The notes: generated by a model not told the origin, from the sequence alone. A stretch of 64,000 bases of DNA from Humisphaera borealis (GCF_015169395.1 NZ_CP063458.1:3472001-3536000), one strand, 5' to 3'; counted from the first letter of the stretch, positions 26,004 to 35,034 are shown. A program made the numbers and translations.

Positions 26004-26360
26004 GAAAACACAAGTCGATGCGACCACCGAGAACACCCCGGCAATTCGCAAATGGAACAACAATCCGGTGGCCCGAAATGCCACCATTCGCCTCCGCTGA
26101 GAGACGACAACGGCGCGGGCTTACGTTGTACGGTAGCCCCGCGATCTCTCATATTCACTTTACCTGCCCCGAAATTCAAGACAAATTGACCCCAGAAGCA
26201 GCCGTCAGACAATCATTCCGACGAATCACCTCGAACCGCCATATCATATAATTGCCCATTATCCGTCCACGTGAAGTCACGACAGCGCCGCTTCGGGTCT
26301 TTCCCAGTGAGATATATCCCACTGCGCGTTCCCAGCGTCTTGCGGTAGTATCCCGCACCC
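25991..26360. other. Divergent control region between infC and the aminopeptidase gene
   Basis: About 370 bp with no gene. It has a TATAAT hexamer at 26247-26252 on the plus strand, without a clear -35. A small hairpin, CAGTG..CACTG around ATATAT, lies at 26305-26324. Both genes must start their transcripts here. Confidence 0.5.
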
Positions 26361-27653
26361 ATGCGCCACGCTCCCATCCCTGCGGACCTGTTCATTGCCA
26401 ACCGCCAGCGGCTCGCCGCCATGCTCGACCCGCGTTCGCTCGCGGTCGTCGTCGCCAACGATCAGCTTGCTACCAACGCCGACGGGTCGGTCTCTTACGT
26501 CCCCAACTCCGACCTGTTCTACCTGACCGGTGTCGAGCAGGAAGAGACGATCCTGGTCCTCTTTCCGCAGGCCGCCGACGAACGGAACCGCGAAATCCTT
26601 TTCGTCCGCGAGCCGATCGAGTACCTCAAAATCTGGGAAGGCCACAAGCTCTCCAAGGACGAAGCCAAATCGCTGACCGGCATCACGACCATCAAATGGC
26701 TCAGCGAGTTTCCGGTCGCGTTCCGGTCGCTGATGATCGAGGCGCAGAACGTCTACCTGAATGCCAATGAGCACGGCCGGGCCCACGTCGAGCACGACAA
26801 CGCCGACACCCGCTTCGCCCACAAGACCCAGGCGGCGTTCCCGCTGCACACCTACCGCCGACTCGCCCCACTGCTGCACAAGCTCCGCGTACGCAAAAGC
26901 CAGCAGGAAATCGACCTGCTCCAGAAGGCCGTCGATATCACCGCGGCAGGGTTCGACCGACTGCTGAAGTTCGTCAAGCCCGGCGTCTGGGAAAACGAAG
27001 TCGAAGCCGAACTCGCCCACGAATACACCCGCAACCGGGCCCGCTTCGCCTACAACGCCATCATCGCCTCCGGCGGCAACGCCAACGTCCTTCACTACAA
27101 CAGCAACGACCAGCAGTGTAAGGACGGCGACGTTCTACTGATGGACGTCGCCGCCAACTACGCCAACTACGCCGCCGACCTGACACGCACGATTCCGATC
27201 AACGGCCGATTCACCGCGCGACAACGCAAGGTGTACGACGCGGTCCTGCGCGTCATGCGGCAGAGCATCGCCGGCGCGACGGTCGGCAAAATGCACCGCC
27301 AGTGGCAGAACGAGTCACGGGCGATGATGAACCAGGAACTGCTGCAACTGGGCCTGATCACCCAGGAGCAGGTGGACAAGCACACCGAAGACGAGCCGGC
27401 GTGCAAGAAATACTTCATGCACGGGCTGGGCCACGTCCTGGGCATCGACGTCCACGACGTCGGCCCGATGTGGGAGCCGTTCGCCCCCGGCTGGGTGCTC
27501 ACCGTCGAACCGGGCATCTACATTCCCGATGAAGGGTTCGGCGTACGCCTGGAAAACAACATCGTGGTCACCGAGTCCGGCCCGATCGACCTCACCGGAA
27601 ACATTCCCGTCGAAGCAGAAGAGATCGAGCAGATCATGAACAAAGGCCGGTAG
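26361..27653 (+). CDS. pepP: Xaa-Pro aminopeptidase (M24B)
   Basis: A 430-residue metallopeptidase that removes N-terminal residues before proline. The N-terminal domain has FYLTGVEQEETILVLFP. The pita-bread domain has all five metal ligands: LLMDVAANYANYAADLTRTI (two Asp), MHGLGHVLGIDVHDVG (His), LTVEPGIYIPDEGFG (Glu) and VRLENNIVVTE (Glu). Length and order match PepP. ATG 26361 is divergent from infC. It is followed by the repeat region from 27654. Confidence 0.93.
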   Translation: MRHAPIPADLFIANRQRLAAMLDPRSLAVVVANDQLATNADGSVSYVPNSDLFYLTGVEQEETILVLFPQAADERNREILFVREPIEYLKIWEGHKLSKDEAKSLTGITTIKWLSEFPVAFRSLMIEAQNVYLNANEHGRAHVEHDNADTRFAHKTQAAFPLHTYRRLAPLLHKLRVRKSQQEIDLLQKAVDITAAGFDRLLKFVKPGVWENEVEAELAHEYTRNRARFAYNAIIASGGNANVLHYNSNDQQCKDGDVLLMDVAANYANYAADLTRTIPINGRFTARQRKVYDAVLRVMRQSIAGATVGKMHRQWQNESRAMMNQELLQLGLITQEQVDKHTEDEPACKKYFMHGLGHVLGIDVHDVGPMWEPFAPGWVLTVEPGIYIPDEGFGVRLENNIVVTESGPIDLTGNIPVEAEEIEQIMNKGR

Positions 27654-27671
27654 CGCCGGAGCAACGCACAC

Positions 27672-27993
27672 CGCCAAACGAACCCAAGGCGATCCCGCCG
27701 AACGAACCCGAGACGTCCGAGTTGGACGCTCTCAGCACCCGACGGGCAAACCGGTTAGCGCTCGCACCGCAGGTGCACTTGTGTCTCGCGCCACTCGCCC
27801 GGGACGACTTCGCCGAACGAACCCAAGGCGATTCCGCCGAACGAACCCGAGACGTCTGAGCCGGACTAGCACAGCCCCCGGCACGCAACCCGGTTAGCGG
27901 TCGCACCGCAGGTGCACTCTTGTATTGCGCCACTCACCCGGGACGATTCCGCCGAACGAACCCAAGGCGTTTCCGCCGAACGAACCCGAGACG
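27672..27993. repeat. Imperfect direct repeat, about 139-bp unit, 2.3 copies
   Basis: The word CGAACCCAAGGCG begins units at 27679, 27817 and 27957, giving periods of 138 and 140 bp. Each unit has the sub-repeat CCGCCGAACGAACCC and the phrase CGCACCGCAGGTGCACT. Only the start of the third copy is present. There is no gene here. Confidence 0.85.
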
Positions 27994-28079
27994 GACGATC
28001 GGGACGATCACTGGGAATTTCGGATGCCATGTCTGGCGCACTCTCCTGGTGCGGGGCGGTGACCTCGGGGTCATGCTTA

Positions 28080-28115
28080 GCCACGGGCAGCGGAGTACCG
28101 CAGCCCATGGCACCC
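28080..28115. repeat. Second copy of the GGGTGCCATGGGCTG repeat
   Basis: These 36 bp are the exact reverse complement of 20400-20435, one arm of the palindrome in front of the sulfatase gene. Confidence 0.9.
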
Positions 28116-28170
28116 TGGAAACACTCAGGTGCTAAAACTCTCCGCCTCGATCACCGCTGCAAGAAAACGC

Positions 28171-28198
28171 TTGCAATCCCGCCGTTTGTTCGTATATT
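28171..28198 (+). promoter_or_regulatory. Possible sigma-70-like promoter with no gene downstream
   Basis: TTGCAA at 28171-28176 and TATATT at 28193-28198 are 16 bp apart. The only frame after it on the plus strand is eight codons (28205). It points at the 3' end of the GH5-like gene, so it may make a small or antisense RNA, or may be chance. Confidence 0.25.
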
Positions 28199-28318
28199 GT
28201 ACGGTATGAAATTGGTCTGTCAAAAGTAATCTCTGAACGATCACGGATGACCGGGTTCGACGCTCGGACAGTGGTCGGTTCGAGATGGCGCAAGCGGCAT
28301 GGAAGGACGTACGAGCTC

Positions 28319-28334
28319 GGCGGGCAAGCCCGCC
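28319..28334. repeat. Short palindrome GGCGGGC-AA-GCCCGCC
   Basis: A perfect 7+2+7 hairpin just after the stop codon of the convergent GH5-like gene (stop at 28378, minus strand). It could end transcription or be one more REP-like word. Confidence 0.5.
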
Positions 28335-28377
28335 GGCTACACTGTTGCAGCTTTGCAATTTCGATCGCTGGTCCCGC

Positions 28378-29613
28378 TCACGGCGCGATCTCTCCGAACT
28401 CCGCGTACAACTTCTTCTGGATCTCCCACGGATTTCGGTAGTACTCGTCGGCAGTTACCGGCAATTTGACGACCTTCTCGGGTGCCTGCACCCTCGGCCG
28501 GGTCGCGATGAAGTCTTTCACCGCCTGCCCCATCGGCTTGAGGCTTCCGTCGGGTCGCCAGAGGCCGAAGAAGCGTTCGAACGGCTGGAAATCGCAAGGC
28601 GGGCGATCCCAGATGCTCTTGTCGTAGTCGGGGAAGCACCAGCAGAACGCCCCGATCGCGCCGACCTTCACCAGCCGCTTCAGCACGCCGGCGTAGTACG
28701 TCGCGGCGTCTTCTTCAGACGCGAAGAACACCTTCCGCGTCGTGCCGTCGTGATTCGTGATCTCCTGCCAGAAGCTCGGCTTGTTCGGCCAGTGCGTGTT
28801 GATGCCGAACTCTTCGAACAGCACCGGCCGGCCGGCGAGCGCTGCCGTCAGCGCACACACGAACGGCACGTAATCCGGGTCGAGCGCATGGCGGGCGAGC
28901 GGATGGTAGATCGAGTAGCCGTGCATGACCGACACATCCGTCTCGCCGGCGATGTGGTCGACGCGCAAGCCGCAGTCGGAATCGATGCTGGCGGTATGAA
29001 CGCCGATCAACGCCAGGTGGTTCGGGTCGGCCTCGCGGATGGTGGCAACGCGGTCGCGCACCCACCGCCGGCCGATGTCCGCTGTCGCCGGTTTGCAGAA
29101 CAGGTCGGGCTCGTTGCCCAAGCTGTATCCCCAGATCGCCGGGTGATCCTTGAGCGCGCTGCAAACCGTTTTCAGCAGCAGGTCCTCCGCCTCGATGACG
29201 AACGGCTCGTCATACGTGTTGAAGATCGAACTCGGATAACCCTTCCAGTTCTGCAGGCTGCAGAGCTGGCGTTCGTCCTTCTTCCGCGGGGTCTGCTTGT
29301 CCACCAGCCAGGGCGGCGTCCAGTTGGGGCCAGACATGTGGCCGGTGAAGAACGTCGGCTGGAGCTTTAGCCCCAGTTCGCTGGCGATGTCGCACACCGT
29401 GCGCAGGTGCTTCATCGCCGTCGGGCTGACCGATCGCGGCGTCGGCTGGAAGCTCTCCCACAGCAGGAAGAACCGGACATGCGTGATGCCGATATCGCGG
29501 ATCATCGCGAACTCTTCGCGCACCTCGGCGGCGTCGAACTGCTCCCACCAGAAGACGGACTTTTTGCGCGGCCAGTAGTTGATGCCGAGGATGAAGGGTT
29601 GGCCTGGAGTCAT
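28378..29613 (-). CDS. Glycoside hydrolase, GH5-like (clan GH-A)
   Basis: A 411-residue (beta/alpha)8-barrel enzyme without signal peptide. It begins FILGINYWPRKKSVFWWEQF and has IGITHVRFFLLWESFQPTPR. The acid/base glutamate lies in IWGYSLGNEPDLFCKPATAD, and the nucleophile glutamate in RPVLFEEFGINTHWPNKPSF. Both fit the GH5/GH-A spacing. It could be a beta-mannanase, beta-galactosidase or glucanase; the sequence alone does not decide. ATG 29613 begins the barrel; the longer frame start would add a non-homologous segment. Confidence 0.8.
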   Translation of the reverse strand: MTPGQPFILGINYWPRKKSVFWWEQFDAAEVREEFAMIRDIGITHVRFFLLWESFQPTPRSVSPTAMKHLRTVCDIASELGLKLQPTFFTGHMSGPNWTPPWLVDKQTPRKKDERQLCSLQNWKGYPSSIFNTYDEPFVIEAEDLLLKTVCSALKDHPAIWGYSLGNEPDLFCKPATADIGRRWVRDRVATIREADPNHLALIGVHTASIDSDCGLRVDHIAGETDVSVMHGYSIYHPLARHALDPDYVPFVCALTAALAGRPVLFEEFGINTHWPNKPSFWQEITNHDGTTRKVFFASEEDAATYYAGVLKRLVKVGAIGAFCWCFPDYDKSIWDRPPCDFQPFERFFGLWRPDGSLKPMGQAVKDFIATRPRVQAPEKVVKLPVTADEYYRNPWEIQKKLYAEFGEIAP

Positions 29614-29645
29614 AGTTGGCACGCCTGAAACGTGGGGAGAAAGAG

Positions 29646-29764
29646 AACCACCGATGCACACGGATCCGCACAGATGAAGACCAGGCTGACGAGGCGGCTT
29701 CACCCGCCGTGCTTGCCACGAGACTCCGTCTCTATCTGTGCAGATCGGTGTGCATCTGTGGTTC
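29646..29764. repeat. Inverted repeat with 32-bp arms
   Basis: Arms 29646-29677 and 29733-29764 match as reverse complements in about 29 of 32 positions (GAACCACCGATGCACACGGA and its complement). It separates the GH5-like gene from the small gene at 29777. Confidence 0.8.
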
Positions 29765-29776
29765 CTGGATTTTGGA

Positions 29777-30022
29777 TTAGAGTCGAACGCCGTTCCACTG
29801 CTTCTCCAACTCGCTGATCTCGCTCAGGCGGATGATCTGCTTGTGGAACTTCCAGTAGAGCCGGACTTCGTTCTTTACGAGTTGGCTATTGACGACATCA
29901 TCGATTGATCGGCCACGAAACCCGAGCACTCGTTGCAGCGGCCGCTGCAGCATGATGTATTCGGTCCGCCGATTGTCGAGCGGATCAAACTGCGGCGTTC
30001 GTCCGAAAAGGGAGTCGTTCAT
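29777..30022 (-). CDS. Small protein, unknown function
   Basis: An 81-residue protein with no signal peptide or known motif: it has RRTEYIMLQRPLQRVLGFRG and LVKNEVRLYWKFHKQIIRLS, largely helical and charged. It starts 36 bp after the SGNH hydrolase gene stops on the same strand, so it is probably its operon partner. Codon use looks like neighbouring genes. Function unknown. Confidence 0.55.
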   Translation of the reverse strand: MNDSLFGRTPQFDPLDNRRTEYIMLQRPLQRVLGFRGRSIDDVVNSQLVKNEVRLYWKFHKQIIRLSEISELEKQWNGVRL

Positions 30023-30058
30023 CGTCCGGGATTGTATCCGCAGCCGGAGCGTCTGGCT

Positions 30059-31078
30059 TCAGGGTGTTGCGACGCCGGGAGAAATCGCGTCCAGCACACC
30101 CTTCTCCAATTCGGCGGCCAGCAGCTTCTGGCCTATTTCGTTGGGATGGATCGGGTCGCGGTACGGGGAGAGCCCTGCCTTCAACTGATTCGCGAACGCC
30201 GGGCCCAGTTGGCGGACCGTGGCCCCGGCGGCCTCGGCGGCGGATTGGATCAGGGCATGCCCTTCGCCCGGCACGCCCTGCACCTCCTGCAATTCCAGGT
30301 GCTGAAAGACAACGACCTTTGCGCCCTTGGCCCGGGCGATGGCGATCAGCTCGCGGAGATCGGCCAGACACCTGGCGACATCGCCAACCGGCAGCGTGGC
30401 CGGCGAAGGCGCGGGCGTCGTCGGTTCCGGCGAAGGCGCCGCGCCGCCGAGCCGATGCACCAGGTCGCCGAGGCTGTAACGCTGGAATCCCTCGACCAGC
30501 GCCGAGATCGGCTTCTGGGTTTCCCCCGGAAGCGGGCCGAATCCCGGGACGTCCGCCGCGTCATGACTCGACAGGACGATCGCGACGACGTCGGCGTCGA
30601 ACAGCCCGAACTTCCTGACGTACGCCAGCTGGTTGGGCGGGCCCCAGCTCCCGGCCGAGATATTGCCGACGACGACCGGCCGCTGAAGCCGGGCGGCCAG
30701 CATCGGGCCCATCAGTGTCGTGGCGAGATCGGCCTGGTCGGTCGGGCTCCCACCGTTGACGATGCTGTCGCCGACCACCATCACCCGCAGCTCGGCGGGG
30801 CTGGTCCTGGTGGCGGGAAAGTCGTCGCTCCGCATCGACCATGCGTTGTATCGCACGTGATGGCCGAATCGACGGCAGTCCTGGTTCGGGCGGAAAAGGT
30901 ATTCGACCTGGGGGTCGGCCATCAGCAGCGGCGGATCGCCGAGACCGAGCCAGAACCGCGCCGCAAGCTCGCCGGCGACGACCAGCACGAGCAACACGAC
31001 AGCCGCCCGGGAAAGACGGCGTCGCCATTTTCGAACGGACGGAGGACTTCCCGCGGCGGCGGGCGAGGCGCGGTTCAT
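30059..31078 (-). CDS. SGNH/GDSL hydrolase with N-terminal membrane anchor
   Basis: A 339-residue protein with one N-terminal helix (AAVVLLVLVVAGELAARFWL) and then a GDSL-type fold. Block I is ELRVMVVGDSIVNGGSP (catalytic Ser), block II/III carries VVGNISAGSWGPPNQ and VLSSHDAAD, and block V is RDPIHPNEIGQKLLA (Asp and His). Such enzymes are esterases or polysaccharide deacylases in the envelope. The linker has a Pro/Ser-rich stretch (SPEPTTPAPSPATL). The small gene at 29777 follows it. Confidence 0.8.
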   Translation of the reverse strand: MNRASPAAAGSPPSVRKWRRRLSRAAVVLLVLVVAGELAARFWLGLGDPPLLMADPQVEYLFRPNQDCRRFGHHVRYNAWSMRSDDFPATRTSPAELRVMVVGDSIVNGGSPTDQADLATTLMGPMLAARLQRPVVVGNISAGSWGPPNQLAYVRKFGLFDADVVAIVLSSHDAADVPGFGPLPGETQKPISALVEGFQRYSLGDLVHRLGGAAPSPEPTTPAPSPATLPVGDVARCLADLRELIAIARAKGAKVVVFQHLELQEVQGVPGEGHALIQSAAEAAGATVRQLGPAFANQLKAGLSPYRDPIHPNEIGQKLLAAELEKGVLDAISPGVATP

Positions 31079-31147
31079 GACGCCATCTTAGAGCAATTCA
31101 GCGGGCACCGGGTACAACTCGTCCTGTGCGGGGGAAGAGGAAATCAC

Positions 31148-31170
31148 CACGGAGACACGGAGACACGGAG
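31148..31170. repeat. CACGGAGA tandem repeat, 8-bp unit
   Basis: Nearly three copies of CACGGAGA. This word is often seen in tandem in intergenic DNA of planctomycetes and other environmental bacteria (remembered, not searched). Confidence 0.75.
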
Positions 31171-31291
31171 GACAGCTTGGATCTTCGGCGGTTTACCTGG
31201 TACCGAAATGATGGGTAAAGGATGAAGGAGAATTGATTCCAGGTTCTTCGGAATCGCAGTGGGTCAGAAGCGATGGGTGATTACGTCTTTG

Positions 31292-31528
31292 AGCCTCGAA
31301 GAGGCGGCAGAGCCATAGCCCAGGGCGCTGGGCGGCGCAGCCGGACAAGCCCTGGGTTTGTGACTAACAAGAGCTTGAGCCTGAAAGGGCGAAAGAGCCA
31401 TCGCCGTGCCAACACCGTGTGCTCTGTCGCCCCTTCAGGGCTCAAGGCGAATTGCTCGATCAACCCAGGGTTGCGGTCGGAGTACCGATCTCCACCCTGG
31501 GCTATGGCTCTGCCGCCTCTTCGAGGCT
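31292..31528. repeat. 240-bp nested palindrome with perfect 34-bp arms
   Basis: Arms 31292-31325 and 31495-31528 are exact reverse complements. Inside is a second imperfect pair, GCTTGAGCCTGAAAGGGCGA against TCGCCCCTTCAGGGCTCAAG, plus AAGCCCTGGG and CCCAGGGTT. The CCCAGGG/CCCTGGG and CCTGAAAGGG words are shared with the repeat at 7831-7978. Confidence 0.9.
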
Positions 31529-31540
31529 TCGGAGCACCGT

Positions 31541-34159
31541 TCAGCGGCGGCCGGGTCGGGCTGGCGGTTTGGCTTCGGTGTCATTACCCCGGAGGCTGCC
31601 CTGGTCGCGCTGCCGCGGTTCGGGGCGGGGTTCGGGGCGGGGCTCGGGGCGGGGCTCCACCGACTGGCGACGCTGCGACTCGCTGCGGGCTTTCTCGGCC
31701 GCGATCCGACGCTGATTCGCCTCGGCGGCTTCGCGCCGGGCTTCATCGGCGATGCGCTTCTGCGACTCGAGCTCCTTCAGCCTCGCCGATTCGCGCTTTG
31801 CCATCTCGGCGGCCTGCCGGCGCGATTCCTCTTCCGCTCGCTTCTGAGCCTGGGCAGCCTCGCGGTCCTGGGCCCGTTGACGATCGATCTCGCGGGCGCG
31901 TTCCGCGTCGCGGCGGGCGGTCTCGGCGGCGTTCTTCCTGGCCTCTTCCGCGGCCCGCTTCTGAAGATCGATCAACTGGCCTTCCTTGATCCGCTCTTGC
32001 TCGACGTCCTTCAGCCGGGCGGTTTCTCGCTTCGCCGACTCCTCGGCGATCTTCTTCGCCGCTGCAGCCTGTCGGGCGCGCTCGGCGTCGTCGGCGCGAA
32101 TGCGCGCCTGTTCCGCGTCGTGAAGCTTCTTGAGATCGGCTTCTCGCCGAGACTGATCCGCCGCCGCCCGCGAGGTTTCGTCGCGGAGCGACTTCTCCTT
32201 CGTCGCCAGTGCCTTGGCCGCCTTCTCGGCAAGCGCCTGGCGATCGTCGTCCTGCTTCAACTGGGTGCTGCGCTGTCGGGCAAGATCGGCCTGCTCGCGG
32301 TCGAGCCGGGCGGACTGCTCCTTCTGCTTCGCGGCCGCTTCCTTCGCCTCGCGCAACGCCTTGGATTGTTCGGCCTGTGCCTGCCGCAGAAGTTCCTGCT
32401 GACGCTGCATATCGCGGCCGGCCGACAGTCGTGCCGCCGCGACCTGGGCATCGTCCTCAACGGGCAACCGCCCGGGCATCGCCTGATCGGTTCGAGGCAA
32501 AACCTGACCCGTTCGAGGCGCAGCCTGACCGATCTGAGGCGCTGCCTGGCCCGTTCGAGGCGTCGCTTGGCCAGTTCGAGGAGCAGCCTGACCGGTATTG
32601 CGTCCTGACGTGATTGCAGGCCCCTCGATCGCGGGCCGCGAGGTTCGGCCGGGTGCGGTCGGGCCGACGAACGGCCTGGGGTTGTCGGTCGTCACGACCA
32701 CCGTCTGCCGTCGCTGCTCGACCGGCAAGCGCGGCGCGATGTTCGGCTGCTGCGGACGGGATCGATGGTTGTCGTCGCGGTCGCGGTCGTGGCCGGGCCG
32801 GTGGCGGTCGTCGCGGTCCCATCGGTCACGGGGCGAGCGACGCCAATCGTCATTCCCCCAACCGATGACCACCACGAAGCTCGGCGGGCAGACCACGCGG
32901 GGCGGTGGGCAGTAGATGGGTTCCGGCGGACAGACCGACGGCGGCGGGCAGAACACCGGGGTCGGGCACACCGGCACGAACACCGGCCGCGGGCGGGCGA
33001 GGTTCTGTGATTGCAATTCGTAAATGAGCTGGTCCCGGTCGCGGGCGATCGCGTCGGCGGCGGCGAGCGCGCCGTTCAGCCGGGCAGAGGCGTCGTCCAT
33101 GTCGGCGCGGGCGCGGTCCATGTCCCGCTGCATGGCGAGAAGGTCACCATCGATGCGCTCCCTTTCGGCGACGGCCTTGTCGCGGTCGGCGGTCATCCCG
33201 GCGATCGCCGTGTCGATCCGGGCGAGCCGTTCGTCGGCCTGTTTCAGATCGGCCGAGGCGCGGTCGAAGTCCGGCTGAATCTGCTGGAGCCGGGCGATCG
33301 CCGCCGCGACGGCCGGCTCGGTCGGCAACAGCCTGGCGAACTCGGCGCGAAGGATCTCGACGAATTTCGCAGCCATGGTGACGCCGTTGCGGGCGGCCCG
33401 CACGACCGGGTCGCCCTCGAGCGACGATCGCTTGAGCGCTTCGAGCCTGTTTCGGGCATCGATCGCCTGCTGGCTGACGCCGGCGAGAGTCGTGTCGCCC
33501 GGAGGGCGCTCGGCGCGGACCGCCTGCAGGATGGCGTTGGCAGACCGGACTTCAAACTCGGCGCGGGCGAACTCTGGGGTCTTGGACAATGCATCGAGAA
33601 GGGTCTGCTCGGCGGCAGACAGCTCGCGCTGGGCCGCCGCCGCGGATGCCGCGGCGTTTTGAAATGTCGGGCCGGCCTCGAACGCGGCGGTCGCATCGGC
33701 CTCTGCTTTCTGACGATCGCCGGTCGCGGCGGCATGGGCCGTCAGGACGGGATTGGCGGCGGCCTGGATTGTCGCCCGGTCCATAGCGGCCTGCTCGCGG
33801 TCGACCGTCATGCGGGTCATGTTGCCGTCGAAGTCGGCAAGGCGCTGTGCGACCTCCGTCCGCGCACGATCAGCCCCGGCGAGCTGAGCAGCCAGTGCGT
33901 CGGCGTTACGCCGGGCGGCATCAAAGCTGGCGCGCGACGCATCGGCGTCGGCTTGCGCCCGGCGGAGCTGGAAGTCGGCCAGATCGATCTCGGAGCGCAG
34001 CCGATCGCGCTGGAACTCCCACTGCTGGTAGGCGTAGCCCGCCTGGACGGGCGCAGGCGCAAGAATTGGCGCGGCCCCGGCAATCGCCAAACCTAGCATC
34101 CATCGCAAAGCCCTGCTCGCACGAAAACGGTTCGAAGCTGACCTGCTTGGACGTGACAT
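31541..34159 (-). CDS. Large exported coiled-coil protein with Cys-Pro segment and octapeptide repeats
   Basis: An 872-residue protein, probably periplasmic or in the outer envelope. A signal peptide (LRWMLGLAIAGAAPILAPAP) is followed by a coiled coil of about 350 residues (heptads of Ala, Arg, Asp, Glu). A Cys/Pro-rich segment with several CPPP words follows (PVCPTPVFCPPPSVCPPEP), then an Arg/Asp/His-rich stretch. Five copies of an eight-residue repeat (TGQAAPR) come next, then a second long Lys/Glu/Ala coiled coil of TolA type. ATG 34159 has GGAGG eight bases upstream. Function unknown; a structural or cell-shape role is plausible. The GC and codon pattern is typical of the window. Confidence 0.65.
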   Translation of the reverse strand: MSRPSRSASNRFRASRALRWMLGLAIAGAAPILAPAPVQAGYAYQQWEFQRDRLRSEIDLADFQLRRAQADADASRASFDAARRNADALAAQLAGADRARTEVAQRLADFDGNMTRMTVDREQAAMDRATIQAAANPVLTAHAAATGDRQKAEADATAAFEAGPTFQNAAASAAAAQRELSAAEQTLLDALSKTPEFARAEFEVRSANAILQAVRAERPPGDTTLAGVSQQAIDARNRLEALKRSSLEGDPVVRAARNGVTMAAKFVEILRAEFARLLPTEPAVAAAIARLQQIQPDFDRASADLKQADERLARIDTAIAGMTADRDKAVAERERIDGDLLAMQRDMDRARADMDDASARLNGALAAADAIARDRDQLIYELQSQNLARPRPVFVPVCPTPVFCPPPSVCPPEPIYCPPPRVVCPPSFVVVIGWGNDDWRRSPRDRWDRDDRHRPGHDRDRDDNHRSRPQQPNIAPRLPVEQRRQTVVVTTDNPRPFVGPTAPGRTSRPAIEGPAITSGRNTGQAAPRTGQATPRTGQAAPQIGQAAPRTGQVLPRTDQAMPGRLPVEDDAQVAAARLSAGRDMQRQQELLRQAQAEQSKALREAKEAAAKQKEQSARLDREQADLARQRSTQLKQDDDRQALAEKAAKALATKEKSLRDETSRAAADQSRREADLKKLHDAEQARIRADDAERARQAAAAKKIAEESAKRETARLKDVEQERIKEGQLIDLQKRAAEEARKNAAETARRDAERAREIDRQRAQDREAAQAQKRAEEESRRQAAEMAKRESARLKELESQKRIADEARREAAEANQRRIAAEKARSESQRRQSVEPRPEPRPEPRPEPRQRDQGSLRGNDTEAKPPARPGRR

Positions 34160-34332
34160 ACCACACCTCCACGGCGACCGCCCGGAGGCCATGACGGATC
34201 TCCGGCGCAAGAGGTCGGACACGTGAGAAGTGAAAGGGTTTGCGAGAATCCCTGAATTCACGGACGAAGCGACGTTATGTCACAGATGTCATTGATGTGC
34301 TGAACGTGCGTGATCCGTTTACATTGGTGTCC

Positions 34333-35034
34333 ATGGCGGAGCGGGATGAAGTCGAGCGGGTTTTGGATTACCAAGGCTCCAAGACCGCTCCGGCGCGCCG
34401 TCGTCCCGCCCCGCCGATACTGAGTATTGCTGCAATTGGCCTCTGCCTATTCATCGCTTTGGCGCTGATTGGATACCCCATTGCGGCGTCACTTCCTATG
34501 GGCTGGGATACGGCTGCCGGCGTAGAAGTTCCGACCTCACAGACAAACAAATACAACAAGCCGGCCGTCTTCTACATCGGGGCGTATGGCAGGGGACGGG
34601 GGGAATGGACGGTCATGGAAAGCGTGTACGTCAATTTTACGGGCGAGACCTCTGGGTTTCTCACTGTGGAATTGCAGGAGAATACTTACAAGCGAAACTT
34701 CTACCGGAACGAGGGGCCTCCGGGACTACCCCTTTCCCGACCAGCTGTCCTGGACTTCGTCGCCAACGCGGGATTCGATCCGACCTCAGCGGAGGCGGCA
34801 GCGATCTCGGACCAGATTCTAATTGAGCTGCAATCATTGGCCGCCGGTAAGCTGCCGCCTGCGTCGCGCCATGTTATGTCGGGTACGGGGTTCATCCGTC
34901 TGGGGCCGTACTCATTGCTATGGTTGCCCTGGTATACGCCTTTTTGCGTGCCTGTCTGGATACTCTGCTGGTGGGCCGCGGGTCGCGTTCTGATGCGGCG
35001 CTATCGTCGGAAGACGCAACATTTCAAGGTGTGA
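34333..35034 (+). CDS. Membrane protein, unknown function
   Basis: A 233-residue protein with a membrane helix after a short N-terminus (LSIAAIGLCLFIALALIGYP) and another at the C-terminus (SLLWLPWYTPFCVPVWILCW). The region between, about 130 residues, includes TNKYNKPAVFYIGAYGRGRG and ESVYVNFTGETSGFLTVELQ and should face the periplasm. No family recognised. ATG 34333 is used in place of the longer open frame. It is convergent with the DUF1501 gene at 35132. Confidence 0.6.
   Translation: MAERDEVERVLDYQGSKTAPARRRPAPPILSIAAIGLCLFIALALIGYPIAASLPMGWDTAAGVEVPTSQTNKYNKPAVFYIGAYGRGRGEWTVMESVYVNFTGETSGFLTVELQENTYKRNFYRNEGPPGLPLSRPAVLDFVANAGFDPTSAEAAAISDQILIELQSLAAGKLPPASRHVMSGTGFIRLGPYSLLWLPWYTPFCVPVWILCWWAAGRVLMRRYRRKTQHFKV

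Larger units (their letters stand above)
31079..31540. other. Gene-free repeat region between the SGNH hydrolase and coiled-coil genes
   Basis: About 460 bp. It holds an 8-bp tandem repeat (CACGGAGA) at 31148-31170 and the 240-bp nested palindrome 31292-31528. Open frames inside are reading-frame shadows of those repeats. Confidence 0.7.

Noticed and set aside
27634-27933. 99-codon minus-strand frame with repeated VRSAESPWVRSA-like words
   Set aside because: It is the translation of the 139-bp direct repeat and not a gene.
27672-27993. CRISPR-like array
   Set aside because: Unit length of 139 bp, only 2.3 copies, no unique spacers and no cas genes.
28240-28300. tRNA-like GGTTCGA words
   Set aside because: No acceptor stem, anticodon arm or D arm can be drawn around them.
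29646-29764. Insertion sequence ends
   Set aside because: Only about 119 bp in total and no transposase; kept as an inverted repeat only.
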